Shown in pieces: positions 1 through 8,478 of a DNA stretch of 32,078 bases (position 1 is its first letter; each line of letters starts with the position of its first letter). The stretch comes from Pseudoxanthomonas sp. (GTDB lineage Bacteria; Pseudomonadota; Gammaproteobacteria; Xanthomonadales; Xanthomonadaceae). The stretch spans positions 1 to 32,078 of the forward strand of contig NZ_JANJUE010000127.1 in NCBI RefSeq assembly GCF_024710765.1, given 5' to 3'. The notes beneath the pieces were generated by a model, which was not told where the DNA came from, did not search any database, and saw only the letters and a program-made list of their open reading frames with translations. Both the position numbers and the translations under genes were made by a program.

Positions 1-429
1 CTACCGCCTGAAGACAAGACGCCCGGCGAGGAAGAACATCAGCACCGCCAGCAGCCAGGGCCCCAGCGATTCCCAGGGGTGCCGCAGGCGAAGTGCCGCG
101 GGTTGGTTCACATGCGGATTGGAAGGCAGATAGAGGATGCGCAGGTGGCCGGTGGCTTGCGCCTCGGCGAAGGCCAGTTCCGGCACCTGTACCCAGGCCG
201 GGATGAACAGCCAGCGGCCGGTGTAGTGATAGGTCCGTTGCTCCGCCTCCACGTCGAACCGGTAACGGATCTGATCGGGGTGGCGGATGTCGACGACGGC
301 GGCGTCCGCTTCCATCGCACCATGACGCAGGGTTTCGTTGCGATAGGCATCCACGCCCGCGGACCAGAGGAATCCCAGGCCGAACAGACCGAGGATAACC
401 GCACCGCATATACGCATCACTCTCCGCAT
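1..429 (-). CDS. DUF3592-like membrane protein
   Basis: The gene encodes a 142-aa protein with a hydrophobic helix near the N-terminus (about residues 7-24) and another at the C-terminus (about 121-138). Between them is a soluble stretch rich in beta-type sequence. The central part, with a YRFDVEAEQ segment, a Tyr/Gly/Arg patch and a late 'LYLPSNPHVNQP' element, resembles the DUF3592 family of bacterial envelope proteins, whose role is unknown. The stop codon is the first codon of the window, so the gene is complete. The ATG at 429 has an AGGA-type ribosome site about 7 nt upstream; an in-frame ATG four codons later is a possible alternative. No functional partner is evident nearby. The family call is from memory of the pattern and is moderate. 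Confidence 0.65.
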   Translation of the reverse strand: MRRVMRICGAVILGLFGLGFLWSAGVDAYRNETLRHGAMEADAAVVDIRHPDQIRYRFDVEAEQRTYHYTGRWLFIPAWVQVPELAFAEAQATGHLRILYLPSNPHVNQPAALRLRHPWESLGPWLLAVLMFFLAGRLVFRR

Positions 430-598
430 TGCTGATCCTGTAGCGTGACCCTCGAGTCACCATCACTGTTCCATCATGCCACGTGGCTCTGGACGCATCG
501 ACGTTCCCGGCCATTGCGAGCGGGATGTAAAAGCCAGGTCCCGTCTACAAGCGGGTGCGCCGCAGCCTTTTGGCTGGGCGCTCCAGTCGTGCTTTCAT

Positions 599-841
599 TC
601 AATCGCGCGTGTTTCCACGAACCACCATGGCGTAGACCAAGCCACCGCAGATCGCGCCAACTACCGGCGCAACGAACATTCCGACACCCAAGGCAACATA
701 GATCGGCGCGTCGCAGGGCGCCTGACAGTCGCCTCGTGGTGTAAAGACACGCACGAGGACAAACAGGGCCCCAAGAGCGGCCAGTGCAAAAGTCAGGGCG
801 CCCGCAAGCAAGGCCAGCCCCACTCTCGCGAACCTGCTCAC
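599..841 (-). CDS. small two-helix membrane protein, unknown
   Basis: This is an 80-aa open frame with two hydrophobic segments (about residues 7-32 and 48-72). They are separated by a short loop with two cysteines (DCQAPCDAP) that would lie on one face of the membrane. The frame starts with GTG at 841, preceded by a good purine-rich GGAGAAGGG ribosome site, which is the main reason to believe it. I do not recognise a family. The two loop cysteines could form a periplasmic disulfide, which is inference only. The flanking stretches 430-598 and 842-964 contain no supported gene. Confidence 0.5.
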   Translation of the reverse strand: MSRFARVGLALLAGALTFALAALGALFVLVRVFTPRGDCQAPCDAPIYVALGVGMFVAPVVGAICGGLVYAMVVRGNTRD

Positions 842-964
842 TGCCCTTCTCCGATGCCGGTTGGATCAAGCGCAGCCACGGCAATCCGTTTTTTGTCCCG
901 GTACTCCATGGCAAGCGCAAGCAAAGAAGAGACTACCCGCATGTGACTGCCTCGATACCCGTCC

Positions 965-1270
965 TCATAAAAACACATCCTGTGCGGACGCCGCGGACGA
1001 TTCGTTGAACGGCAATCCCATGCCGTGTTCGCCCAGCACCGTCCGGTAGTGGTCCAGATAGGCCAGCAGGGTGTCGCGCAGATCGGTCAGTGCGTCGTGG
1101 GCGTCGGTCGGCAGCGCGCCGCGTGCGACTTCGCAGGCCGCGTCCGCGCGTTGAAACAGGGCGAACAACGCATCGCCCTGCACGAGCACGCCGGGATGCT
1201 TGCGCCCATGATGGCGCAGCACGACCGCATTGGTGCGGTCGGAATAGATTTCCACTTGTGTTTCGTACAT
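965..1270 (-). CDS. small conserved protein, possibly DUF6959-like
   Basis: The protein is 101 aa when started at the ATG at 1270, which has a strong GGAGG ribosome site 7 nt upstream. A longer upstream extension of the frame is low-complexity Arg/Gly and was not used. The N-terminal half reads as beta strands carrying 'VEIYSD', a run ending in HHGRKHPG and 'VLVQGDAL'. This resembles small proteins grouped as DUF6959, where a similar GR(K/R)xPGVxxQGDSL segment occurs. The rest is helical and Ala-rich. The function is unknown and there is no signal peptide or membrane helix. The gene is followed closely by the small membrane protein at 599-841 on the same strand, but no functional link is visible. 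Confidence 0.6.
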   Translation of the reverse strand: MYETQVEIYSDRTNAVVLRHHGRKHPGVLVQGDALFALFQRADAACEVARGALPTDAHDALTDLRDTLLAYLDHYRTVLGEHGMGLPFNESSAASAQDVFL

Positions 1271-1326
1271 TCCCCCTCCCCGGGTCCTGCGTCCCTGAGG
1301 CCGTGCGCCGTCCAGGGCGCATGCGC

Positions 1327-1956
1327 TCAACATCCCATCGGCACTTCAAACACCAGCAACGTCACCGGCACCCAACGGCCGCCGACGCGTTCTTCCACCT
1401 GGACGCGAATCTCGCTGATGGTGGAATACATCGGCGATTCGGCGGGTGACTTGATGTCCTTGATGAGGCCCAGCCAGTGTTCCACCTGCTCCGGCGCGTC
1501 GGACCAGCCGGCCAACGCCTTGCGGGTGGCGGCGCGGATTTCGCCCATCGTGCCCTGCGGAACGCAGTTGGCTTCCTCCTCGGTGGGCGTCGCCAGGGTG
1601 AAGCTGTGACCATCACCACTTTCGGCCACGTGCCAGTCCGAGACGCAATGGCGGAAGTCGATCAGATCCACATGCGGGCCCTCGCCGCTGATACCCAGGC
1701 TGGTTTCAAACTGCACCCGCACGCGGTACTCGCCGTCTTGCCCCGGCCTGGGGCTCAGGCGCAGCGTGCCGCCGTAGATGGCGTCACCCAGGTCCAGGCT
1801 TTCTTCGATGCGGGCGGCGGGCGCGTCCCAGCGGTAGCCGCCGGCAGACAGGTCCGCGGCGTCGAGGGTGATGCGCTCCAGTGACTGCGCCGACGCCAGG
1901 CCGCACCAACCGGCCAGCGGCAGCCAGCACCATCCGATGATCTTCCTGCCTTTCAT
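1327..1956 (-). CDS. exported protein of unknown function
   Basis: The frame gives a 209-aa protein from the ATG at 1956. It begins with a typical signal peptide: Lys/Arg, then a hydrophobic core rich in Trp, Leu and Ala, with a likely cut after the ASA of 'GLASAQS'. An upstream in-frame start would add a charged extension before the signal sequence and is less likely. The mature part has beta-type stretches, then a helical segment (about residues 130-165) and a final beta-rich end. Two or three cysteines in the mature region may form disulfides. I do not recognise a family. It lies 56 nt upstream of the DUF6959-like gene on the same strand and could be co-transcribed with it. The 280 bases between it and the divergent kinase gene (1957-2236) hold no gene I can support and presumably carry both promoters. 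Confidence 0.6.
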   Translation of the reverse strand: MKGRKIIGWCWLPLAGWCGLASAQSLERITLDAADLSAGGYRWDAPAARIEESLDLGDAIYGGTLRLSPRPGQDGEYRVRVQFETSLGISGEGPHVDLIDFRHCVSDWHVAESGDGHSFTLATPTEEEANCVPQGTMGEIRAATRKALAGWSDAPEQVEHWLGLIKDIKSPAESPMYSTISEIRVQVEERVGGRWVPVTLLVFEVPMGC

Positions 1957-2236
1957 CCCTGTCCCAGGCTCCCCCGTACGCGAAACTCTAGCCCAGGCTA
2001 CGGTGGCGGACAATCGGCGCCCGCCGGCGATCGGGGGCGGCCCAGATCCCTTTCAATCGCGCCCTGGAGCATTCAAGTCCAGACCACATCGTGCACAGTG
2101 TGTGCATCGGCTCCAATTCACATTGGCCGGAACGTCGAACGCGGCATCACTCTTCATGCGGAGGCGCGCCCATCGACATCACCTGGATTTAACAAATGGA
2201 ATCCTAGTTTTGGCAGCCGGAAAAAAGGGAGTGGAC

Positions 2237-3415
2237 GTGCTGAGGCTGAGTCAGCCAAAAACGCTGGAAGACGAATCCCGGCAGTTGGCGCTGCTGATCA
2301 AGAGCGTCACGGACAGTGCCATCTACATGCTCGATCCGGATGGCTACATCTGTTCCTGGAACCCTGGCGGGGAGCGCATCAAGGGCTATACCGCGCAGGA
2401 GATCGTCGGCGAACATTTCGCGCGCTTCTATACCCCCGAGGACATTGCCGCCGATGTTCCCCGCCATAATCTCCGCGTGGCCGCCGAACAGGGCGGCCTG
2501 GCGGCCGAAGGCTGGCGGGTGCGCAAGGACGGCAGCCGGTTCCTCGCAAGCGTGGTCATCGAACCCATCTGGGAAAGCGGCGACCTGATCGGATTCGCCA
2601 AGGTCACCCGCGACGTCACCGAGCGCCATGCCTCGCAGAAGCGCCTCGAGGAAGCCCGCGATGCCCTGCTCCAGGCGCAGAAAATGGAAGCCATCGGCAA
2701 ACTCACCCTGGGCCTGGCGCACGACTTCAACAACCTGCTCACGGTGATCCTCAACAGCCTGGACGTGATTGCCGCCCGCAACGTGGGCAACGACAACATC
2801 GCCTCCCCGCTGAACGCCGCCGTCCGCGCGTGCGATCGCGGCGCCCTGCTCACCCGCCAACTGCTCACCTTCGGGCGCGGACAGAGTCTGTTGCCACAGC
2901 CGACCCATCTCAGCGAGCTCTTGCGCAGGTCCGGCGATCTGTTCGAGCGCGCCTGCGCGGACCAGGTTTCCCTGCGCCTGGAACTGGCCGACGACCTGCC
3001 GCGCGTCCAGGTGGACCGGGCGCAACTGGAGGCTGCCGTCCTCAACCTGGTCTGCAACAGCCGCGACGCCATGTCCGGAAGCGGCAACATCGTCGTCCGC
3101 ACCGGCATGGCCGTGATCAAGAATCCACTGCAACCCGAGGCGGACGCATGCCTGCATGTCTGCGCGGAAGTCAGCGACGACGGGCCCGGCATCCCGGCCG
3201 AAATCCAGGCCAAGGTATTCGACCCGTTCTTCACGACCAAGGAAGTAGGAAAGGGGAGCGGCCTCGGACTCAGCCAGGTGTTCGGCCTGGCGACCCAGTC
3301 GGGGGGATTCGTCCAGCTTTCGAGCACCCCGGGTGAGGGCGCCACGTTCCGCATCTGGCTGCCCGCAGTGATGGAGAAAAATGGTGGAGAACCTTCGCAG
3401 GATACTTTTCGTTGA
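2237..3415 (+). CDS. PAS-domain sensor histidine kinase
   Basis: This is a 392-aa soluble sensor kinase with no membrane helix, so it probably senses a cytoplasmic signal. An N-terminal PAS domain (about residues 15-130) includes the characteristic 'WNPGGERIKGYT' and 'DLIGFAKVTRDVTER' segments. A coiled linker leads to the phospho-accepting H-box 'GLAHDFNNLLT' with His at about 162. An HATPase_c domain follows, with an N-box near 270-278, G1 'DDGPGIP' (about 314-320) and G2 'GKGSGLGL'. I chose the GTG at 2237 because an AAGGGAG ribosome site lies just upstream at suitable spacing; the frame is open for several hundred bases further 5' but reads as non-coding. The 3' end overlaps the response-regulator start by 35 bases, implying co-translation. 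The signal is unknown. Confidence 0.9.
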   Translation: MLRLSQPKTLEDESRQLALLIKSVTDSAIYMLDPDGYICSWNPGGERIKGYTAQEIVGEHFARFYTPEDIAADVPRHNLRVAAEQGGLAAEGWRVRKDGSRFLASVVIEPIWESGDLIGFAKVTRDVTERHASQKRLEEARDALLQAQKMEAIGKLTLGLAHDFNNLLTVILNSLDVIAARNVGNDNIASPLNAAVRACDRGALLTRQLLTFGRGQSLLPQPTHLSELLRRSGDLFERACADQVSLRLELADDLPRVQVDRAQLEAAVLNLVCNSRDAMSGSGNIVVRTGMAVIKNPLQPEADACLHVCAEVSDDGPGIPAEIQAKVFDPFFTTKEVGKGSGLGLSQVFGLATQSGGFVQLSSTPGEGATFRIWLPAVMEKNGGEPSQDTFR

Positions 3416-3734
3416 AGATGAGCGGGACATCGCGGAAGTGGTGGCGGACGCCCTGTCCTCCGAAGGCTACGAGGTCTGCGTGGCCGCCAACGGCCGCGAC
3501 GCGCTGGATCTGCTGCGCACCGGCATCCCGTTCGATTCGATAATCACCGACGTCAGCATGCCGGACGGCGTATCGGGCATCGACGTGGCCCATGAGGCCG
3601 CGCGGCTCAATCCGGCCGCGAGAATCATCATCGCCTCGGGCCACCAACTCGGTCATCTGCCGCAGATTCCGGAGCGTTTCCAGTTCATCCCCAAGCCGTA
3701 TCGGCTGGCGGGACTGTTGAACGCGATCGGCTGA
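3381..3734 (+). CDS. single-domain response regulator (receiver only)
   Basis: This 117-aa protein is a lone CheY-like receiver domain. It has the acidic pocket 'VEDE' (residues 11-14), the phospho-acceptor Asp at about 57 in 'SIITDVSMPDG', and the conserved Lys in 'FIPKPY' near the C-terminus. There is no DNA-binding or enzymatic output domain. It probably passes phosphate onward, competes for phosphate, or acts by protein contact. The start overlaps the end of the kinase gene in another frame, with a GGAG ribosome site inside the kinase. The pair is very likely a cognate two-component unit. No target gene can be named from the window. Confidence 0.88.
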   Translation: MVENLRRILFVEDERDIAEVVADALSSEGYEVCVAANGRDALDLLRTGIPFDSIITDVSMPDGVSGIDVAHEAARLNPAARIIIASGHQLGHLPQIPERFQFIPKPYRLAGLLNAIG

Positions 3735-3755
3735 GGGAAGGCGTGCGGCGTCCGC

Positions 3756-3860
3756 TCAGGCCGGTGCCGGTGCCGGCGCCCGCGGCGGCTGGATCGCCGG
3801 CGCCTGCTGCGCCATCAACGCCACCACCCAATCGATGAATACGCGCCGCGAAGACGGTTC
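3756..3860 (-). pseudogene. C-terminal remnant of a LysR-family regulator
   Basis: Reading the minus strand towards the stop at 3756, the last ~35 codons give 'SSRRVFIDWVVALM' followed by an Ala/Pro-rich tail. The (R)RV(R)VFIDW(V/L) segment is the usual end of LysR-type regulators. Upstream of this point the frame reads straight into the antisense of a RidA fragment, so the DNA-binding domain and nearly all of the effector domain are missing. The junction at about 3850-3860 looks like a deletion scar. This is a short match judged by eye, so confidence is moderate. Confidence 0.5.
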
Positions 3861-4138
3861 TCCCGAACCGGATTTCGAGGAGCAGGCGCGCCAGGCCTTC
3901 CGCAACCCCAACGCCATCCTGGCCGAAGCCGGCTGCACCATCGACGACGTCGTGGAGGTGACCGTCTTCTTGTGGATCCGGAGCAGCATTTCGAACGGGC
4001 CTGGAAGATCGTGCCCGAGTTCTGGGGCAAGCGCCCCATCCCGCCCTGACCGGCATCGGTGTGACCTGGCTGCATGGCTTCCACTTCGAGATCAAGGCGA
4101 TCGCGAAGTTGCCGGACGGCACGCGCCAGACGACATGA
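3847..4138 (+). pseudogene. broken RidA (YjgF/YER057c/UK114) family gene
   Basis: Three reading frames in succession give parts of one RidA-type protein. The first reads 'REDGSPEPDFEEQARQAF' through 'TIDDVVEVTVF'. After a frame change near 3970 it reads 'DPEQHFERAWKIVPEFW'. After a second change near 4045 it reads 'LTGIGVTWLHGFHFEIK' to a stop at 4136-4138. Each piece matches the corresponding piece of the intact neighbour at 4163-4555. The N-terminal third is also missing, cut at the LysR remnant. This is therefore a pseudogene with one truncation and two frameshifts. Sequencing error could explain a frameshift but not the missing 5' end. Confidence 0.8.
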
Positions 4139-4162
4139 ACAATCCCCCCGAGAAGCACTCCC

Positions 4163-4555
4163 TTGGCACCACGTGATCCCGTTTTCCCCGCTGGCCGGCA
4201 CGACCTCTACACCTCGCAGGCCCGCTCCGCCGCAATCCGATCCGGCGATGTGCTGTTCGTCTCCGGTCAGGTCGGCAGCCGCGGCGACGGCTCGCCCGAG
4301 CCGGACTTCGAGGCCCAGGTCCGGCGGGCGTTCATCAATCTCGAGGCCACCCTGGCGGCGGCAAGTTGCGCCCTGGACGACATCGTCGACGTGACCACCT
4401 TCCATACCGACCCGGCCCACCAGTTCAGCACCGTCGTGGCGATAAAAAGGGAAATTTTTCCGCGGGCGCCTTACCCCACCTGGACGGCAGTCGGCGTGAA
4501 CTGGCTGGCGGGGTTCGACTTCGAGATCAAGTTCATCGCACGCATTCCCGCGTAG
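4163..4555 (+). CDS. RidA family protein (Rid/YjgF)
   Basis: The gene encodes a 130-aa protein spanning a complete Rid domain: 'SGDVLFVSGQVGSR', 'ALDDIVDVTTFHTDP', 'TAVGVNWLAGFDFEIK' and 'FIARIP' at the end. Rid proteins are small trimeric enzymes, and the best-known ones hydrolyse reactive enamine/imine intermediates. This copy lacks the canonical Arg before the last beta strand in an obvious place, so substrate and activity are uncertain. The start is unsure. TTG at 4163 gives the expected short N-terminus, and only a weak purine stretch (GAGAAG) lies upstream. It follows the broken RidA copy directly, suggesting an old tandem duplication or replacement. Confidence 0.78.
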   Translation: MAPRDPVFPAGRHDLYTSQARSAAIRSGDVLFVSGQVGSRGDGSPEPDFEAQVRRAFINLEATLAAASCALDDIVDVTTFHTDPAHQFSTVVAIKREIFPRAPYPTWTAVGVNWLAGFDFEIKFIARIPA

Positions 4556-4595
4556 GACGGTTCAGGACCGTCAGCAGGTCCGTCCGAGGCAGCCG

Positions 4596-5351
4596 TCAAT
4601 CCCACCAGAAGTACCAGTTCCCGCTGTTGACCAGCACCTTGGCGAGATTCTCCACCGACTGGACGCCCTGGAAGACGATATCCGCGCAATACACGAACTG
4701 TTCGCGGGCAAGCACGCGCGCCGCCTCGATCGTTTCCGGCGGATTCGCGACGCTGAATTCCACCGTGTCGGGACCAATCCCGGTGACCACCGCGCCATAG
4801 CGCTCGAACCATGACTTGAAGAAGGCGACGTGTACCTCCGCCGCCGGGCACTCGTTCCAGTTGCCCAGCTTGAGATATGCGGGAACTTCCCACGGCTTTG
4901 CCGTGGGCACGAGGGCAATGTGGACCTGGCGCTTGGGCTTTCCGCTCAACACATCGAAAGCGAGCGAAAGAGGTCGTGCCTGTTCCGGCTCATCGGTTAC
5001 AGCGGAGTCCACCTGTTCCTCCTGGTAGTACTCGGGGTCGGCGGCAATGCGTTCCCTGATCCAGCCCGGAAGATCCAGGGCCAGGCCCGCCGAAATGACC
5101 GCCTCCGTGGGAGATTCGGAATACTCGAATGCCTCAAGCAACCGCTCGAAATCCTTGTCATCCCCGAGCGCAACGGGTGTGACGGCAGGTTCGCGGGAAC
5201 GCAGTGCCAGGAGCGTCGATAACGCCTCTGCCCCCGGAACTTCCATGGTTCTCCAGGGCGCTTCGACCCGATCTGCGGTCGATGGCGACGCGACCGGTAC
5301 TGCAGGCTGCGCCGAAGTCCTGGAACCCAAAAAACGTTTTAACCAATTCAT
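4596..5351 (-). CDS. DUF4253 domain protein
   Basis: The 251-aa protein ends with a conserved block of a DUF4253-type domain: 'VPAYLKLGNWNECP', then a helix with Trp/Tyr, 'ARVLAREQFVYCADIV', and the terminal 'WYFWWD'. The function of this domain is unknown; it is found in many bacteria as a solitary cytoplasmic protein. The N-terminal 90 residues are less conserved and contain low-complexity Ala/Pro. I chose the ATG at 5349-5351 (MNWLKRF) because an AGGGGG ribosome site lies about 6 nt upstream, rather than an ATG seven codons earlier. It is convergent with the RidA gene, with about 40 bases between the stops. Confidence 0.8.
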   Translation of the reverse strand: MNWLKRFLGSRTSAQPAVPVASPSTADRVEAPWRTMEVPGAEALSTLLALRSREPAVTPVALGDDKDFERLLEAFEYSESPTEAVISAGLALDLPGWIRERIAADPEYYQEEQVDSAVTDEPEQARPLSLAFDVLSGKPKRQVHIALVPTAKPWEVPAYLKLGNWNECPAAEVHVAFFKSWFERYGAVVTGIGPDTVEFSVANPPETIEAARVLAREQFVYCADIVFQGVQSVENLAKVLVNSGNWYFWWD

Positions 5352-5520
5352 TCTTACCCCCTTGATTTCCATGGATGGACGGCGCCAGCGCCATGCCGCG
5401 CTGGCCCGGGGAACCAGAACATTCGCGCGCCATGTCTTCAGCGGTTGCGCCAGGACGAAGCGCCGCCGATTTGAACGATCTGTCGGGTCGCCTCCATGCG
5501 ACGTCGCATCCGCGGCCAGT

Positions 5521-6033
5521 CTACCTGGGCAGGTGCGAACGGATCAGGCGCGCGGTTTCAGCCAACTGCCCGGCCGGCACCCGGACCCGTGCCAGGCGCT
5601 GGGCGTCGTCGGCCGGATCGTGGGGCGTTCCCCTTTGCCGCCCGGCGCCATCGAATGTCGCCAACTGCGGCGGACCGATGCCCCAATCGCTTCCTCTCTG
5701 CCGGGGCACGACATGGAAATGGAAATGGGGGGTTTCCTGTCCGCTGTAGACCCCGTTGTTCTGGAACGTCAGTATCCCGAGCGGCTGGTAGGCCTTGACC
5801 AGCGCCTCAGCGACGCGCTTGGCCGAAGCCATGATCTCCTCGCATTCGCCGGGAGAAAGATCCAGCAGCGTGGCGACGTGCCGGCGCGTGACCACGCAAC
5901 ACTGGCCGACCTCGAACTGCCAGGGATTGATCAGGGTGAGCGTGTGTTCGCTTTCATCGATGACCGCCCATCTGTCTTCACGGCTTGACGTTTCGCAGAT
6001 ATCGCAGGGATCTCTCACGGGAAGTTCAATCAA
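5521..6033 (-). CDS. HIT (histidine triad) family hydrolase
   Basis: This is a 170-aa protein with the histidine-triad signature at residues 103-108 (HFHFHV). The middle histidines would form the nucleotidyl-phosphoramidate active site used to hydrolyse or transfer nucleoside monophosphates. A Cys-x-x-Cys pair at residues 10 and 13, with His near 52, resembles the zinc site of HIT proteins of the Hint/aprataxin side. The C-terminal 45 residues extend beyond the core. The start is TTG at 6033, supported by GGAG about 7 nt upstream, and no ATG fits better. The substrate is unknown. The 170 bases between this gene and the DUF4253 gene hold nothing I can support. Confidence 0.88.
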   Translation of the reverse strand: MIELPVRDPCDICETSSREDRWAVIDESEHTLTLINPWQFEVGQCCVVTRRHVATLLDLSPGECEEIMASAKRVAEALVKAYQPLGILTFQNNGVYSGQETPHFHFHVVPRQRGSDWGIGPPQLATFDGAGRQRGTPHDPADDAQRLARVRVPAGQLAETARLIRSHLPR

Positions 6034-6076
6034 TTCTCGTCTCCAATTGCGCCTGACTAAGGGATGGCAAGCCGCC

Positions 6077-6982
6077 TCATTGACCGGCAGCCACGCTTCC
6101 GGAAACGCGCTGGTTCGGCTTCAGGTAGAGGTAGCCGCCCTTCAGGTCCATGATCACGTTGAAGTGGTGGATGAAATCACTTCCGACAATGCCATCGCCC
6201 TGGGAGGCATCCTCGTCTATCGTCAATGAAATTTTCGGCTGTTTCAGATCAACGCCAGCGACGCCCGCCGACTGGATGCGCACATCAACCGCGCGAATCT
6301 TCTTTCCGGCGCTGCCGCTGTACTGCGACGTTCCCACCACCTGGGTGAACTTTTCCTTCAGCTTGTGGCGGGAGGCGAATGCGTACGACAGATCGATTGA
6401 ACCATTGCTGCCGGTGTCGAAGAACAACCACGGCCTGACCGTGGACGTTCCATCGACCAGGCTCAGCCGGACGACCGGCGTATCGTCGACCATCTTGACC
6501 TTCGCTTTCGCATAACCCGCAAGATCCGGCATCCGCTCATGCACGACAAGCCGGCTTCGGTCATAGTTGATTTCGACAATCCGGTCCTGGAAGAACCGAT
6601 GCCCCAGCACGGCATCGAAAGGACGGTTGCGGTACTCCACCAGCACGGCTCCCATGCGCGCCTCCATGCCGCCAGCCCGGACCAGGTTGCCGGAACTGTA
6701 ATCGAGCGCGCTGACACCATCGCTGCCGGTGTTCTCGGCAGTATCGTCGATGACCAGGGATGCCTCGTCCTTGAGGGCGCGATTTACCGCCATTTCGTTG
6801 GCGCCAGTGTCGAACAGTAACCGCAGGGGCCGCGAGTCATTGATGGTCCCCTGCACGAAGATCCGATGATCCTTGCCTTCCTCGAAGGGAATCTCGACCG
6901 GCTTCGCAATGGCGGACTGGCCCACGAACTGCGTTGCCAACAAGAGCAAAACAACAGGCGCGATCCCAGCATGACTATGCAT
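6077..6982 (-). CDS. exported retropepsin-like aspartyl protease
   Basis: The frame encodes a 301-aa protein with a signal peptide (residues 1-26, likely cut after 'SAIA'). It has two copies of the pepsin/retropepsin half-site: 'LLFDTGANE' with Asp at about 58 and 'LFFDTGSNGS' with Asp at about 189. Each is followed later by a hydrophobic-hydrophobic-Gly element ('AVLGHRFF' and 'GIVGSDFIHHF'). This is the architecture of single-chain, two-lobe bacterial aspartyl proteases. It should act in the periplasm or be secreted; the target is unknown. The ATG at 6982 puts the signal peptide at the very N-terminus and has GGAG about 8 nt upstream. The gene lies 43 nt upstream of the HIT gene on the same strand. 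Confidence 0.85.
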   Translation of the reverse strand: MHSHAGIAPVVLLLLATQFVGQSAIAKPVEIPFEEGKDHRIFVQGTINDSRPLRLLFDTGANEMAVNRALKDEASLVIDDTAENTGSDGVSALDYSSGNLVRAGGMEARMGAVLVEYRNRPFDAVLGHRFFQDRIVEINYDRSRLVVHERMPDLAGYAKAKVKMVDDTPVVRLSLVDGTSTVRPWLFFDTGSNGSIDLSYAFASRHKLKEKFTQVVGTSQYSGSAGKKIRAVDVRIQSAGVAGVDLKQPKISLTIDEDASQGDGIVGSDFIHHFNVIMDLKGGYLYLKPNQRVSGSVAAGQ

Positions 6983-7131
6983 CCAGCATCTCCGTGAACG
7001 AATCAGGCAATCCAACGACCATGACAAGGCACCGATGACGCGCCTTCCGTGGTTGCCTGTCCGGGGCCGCAATGATCCATGGGATTGGGCGCCGGGACCA
7101 GCGTCTCGCGAATCGGATTGAGTTGAATGAA

Positions 7132-7956
7132 TCACCGGTCCTCGCCCGGCTGCTCGGCAATCACCTGCTCGATCCACCCCACGTAATGACTGATGCGGAC
7201 ATTGCATGCGGTTTGCCCGTAACGTCCGGGCCTGGCCGTCACGACATGGCCCTGGACGACTTTCCACGAGGCCAGTCCGGCCAGCGATGGTCGACCGTCG
7301 ACCTGGACGAGCACGGGGCCGCCACTGTCGCCATTGCCCAGCATGCCTTCCAGCGGCAGGGCCGCCGGTGGCTCGTCGAATACGTAGCAGAGCCAGCGAT
7401 CATAGGCGCTGGTGACCGTGTTGTCGGCGCGGCGAAGTTCCGTCCGGTTGGGACCTGCCGGGTCATGTCCCAAGGCACCCGTACCGGTCGCGCCCTTGCC
7501 CACGATGCTGACAATCCGGCCCGCCTCATCACCCTGGCGGTAGAGGGCGACCGGCGCGATATCCGTCACGGGCTGCTTCAACTTGATCAACGCGATGTCG
7601 TCGGACGAGGCCAGAAACACCACGATCAGCGTGGCCTCCCCACTGGCCATGGCCTGGTCGAGGAGTTCCTTTGGCAGCGTCTTGTATCCCGGATGCCGGA
7701 CCACGCGCTCGACATCCCGGGATACGCCGTTGATCGCGACCTGCTTGAGCGCAGCGTTCCCGGGAAGGGTGTGGGCCGCCGTGATGGCCCATTGCGGCGC
7801 AATCAGCACGCCGTGACCCTCCCCCGGCATGTCGACCAGGGCGGGAAACCCGGACGCCGGAATCCGGTACTTCGCGTCGTCGACGTCAGCGCGGATGACG
7901 ACGGCACCTGCGGTGGACGACGCTGCGAGGAGGGCCAACAGGAGGAAACGTGTCAT
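7132..7956 (-). CDS. exported trypsin-like (S1) serine protease
   Basis: This 274-aa protein begins with a signal peptide (about residues 1-18). It carries the three catalytic elements in order: His at about 62 in 'ITAAHTL', Asp at about 120 in 'DDIALIKL', and Ser at about 211 in 'GNGDSGGPVL'. This is a complete chymotrypsin-like catalytic domain with no extra C-terminal domain. It should be secreted or periplasmic. The ATG at 7956 fits the signal peptide. The aspartyl protease gene follows about 150 nt downstream on the same strand, so two exported proteases of unrelated fold lie in tandem. No prodomain beyond a short linker is visible. Confidence 0.88.
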   Translation of the reverse strand: MTRFLLLALLAASSTAGAVVIRADVDDAKYRIPASGFPALVDMPGEGHGVLIAPQWAITAAHTLPGNAALKQVAINGVSRDVERVVRHPGYKTLPKELLDQAMASGEATLIVVFLASSDDIALIKLKQPVTDIAPVALYRQGDEAGRIVSIVGKGATGTGALGHDPAGPNRTELRRADNTVTSAYDRWLCYVFDEPPAALPLEGMLGNGDSGGPVLVQVDGRPSLAGLASWKVVQGHVVTARPGRYGQTACNVRISHYVGWIEQVIAEQPGEDR

Positions 7957-8478
7957 GCGGGATACCTGGATGGGGAGATGGCGCGGATGCCGGCTGGCAT
8001 CGCAAGGGAGGCTTGAATCAATTATCAGCTGCCAGGCTGACGATGGGTTGCATCCGCGGCAATGCGCGCGCATCCGCGCAGGGTCCGGTCAGACCGGCGA
8101 CCGGCGCGTCGCGGGCCATCCCCTTGACGCAGCCCGCCAAACATACTGTTTTTCGTCTGCCGAGCCAGCGGCCCAGTATGCTCGGACTGGCCAGCCCCCA
8201 TCCAGGCTCGGGGTGGCCGGGCTCCGCCTGTTCGGAAAGCAGCGCTGTCGCGGGCATCGGCCCCGCCAGCTCTTGCTTATTGCAAACAGGGGTTTCTTCA
8301 ATGACCCGGTCCGCCTACCGGGGAAAGGGGCGGAGCGATCCCGCTGTCTACCTGGCGGCCGGGAGATTTCAGGCATCGTTCCAGCAGGTACGAATCGACC
8401 CGCCAGCCTTCATGGCATCGTCCGCCGGATGTTCTCCGCGTGCATTTCAGGCGAGGGAATGGTGCATGTCCGCACGCC
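7957..8478. other. 522-base gap without a supported gene
   Basis: The stretch lies between the S1 protease start and the arsN2 stop. Open frames exist on both strands, but they have no ribosome sites, family motifs or convincing codon pattern. It presumably contains the protease promoter and the end of the ars transcript. I saw no clear terminator hairpin with a T-run, no tRNA and no transposase fragment. Confidence 0.5.

Noticed and set aside
2204-3430. Minus-strand frame of about 400 codons across the histidine kinase
   Set aside because: It is antisense to a clear kinase with all its motifs; no independent support.
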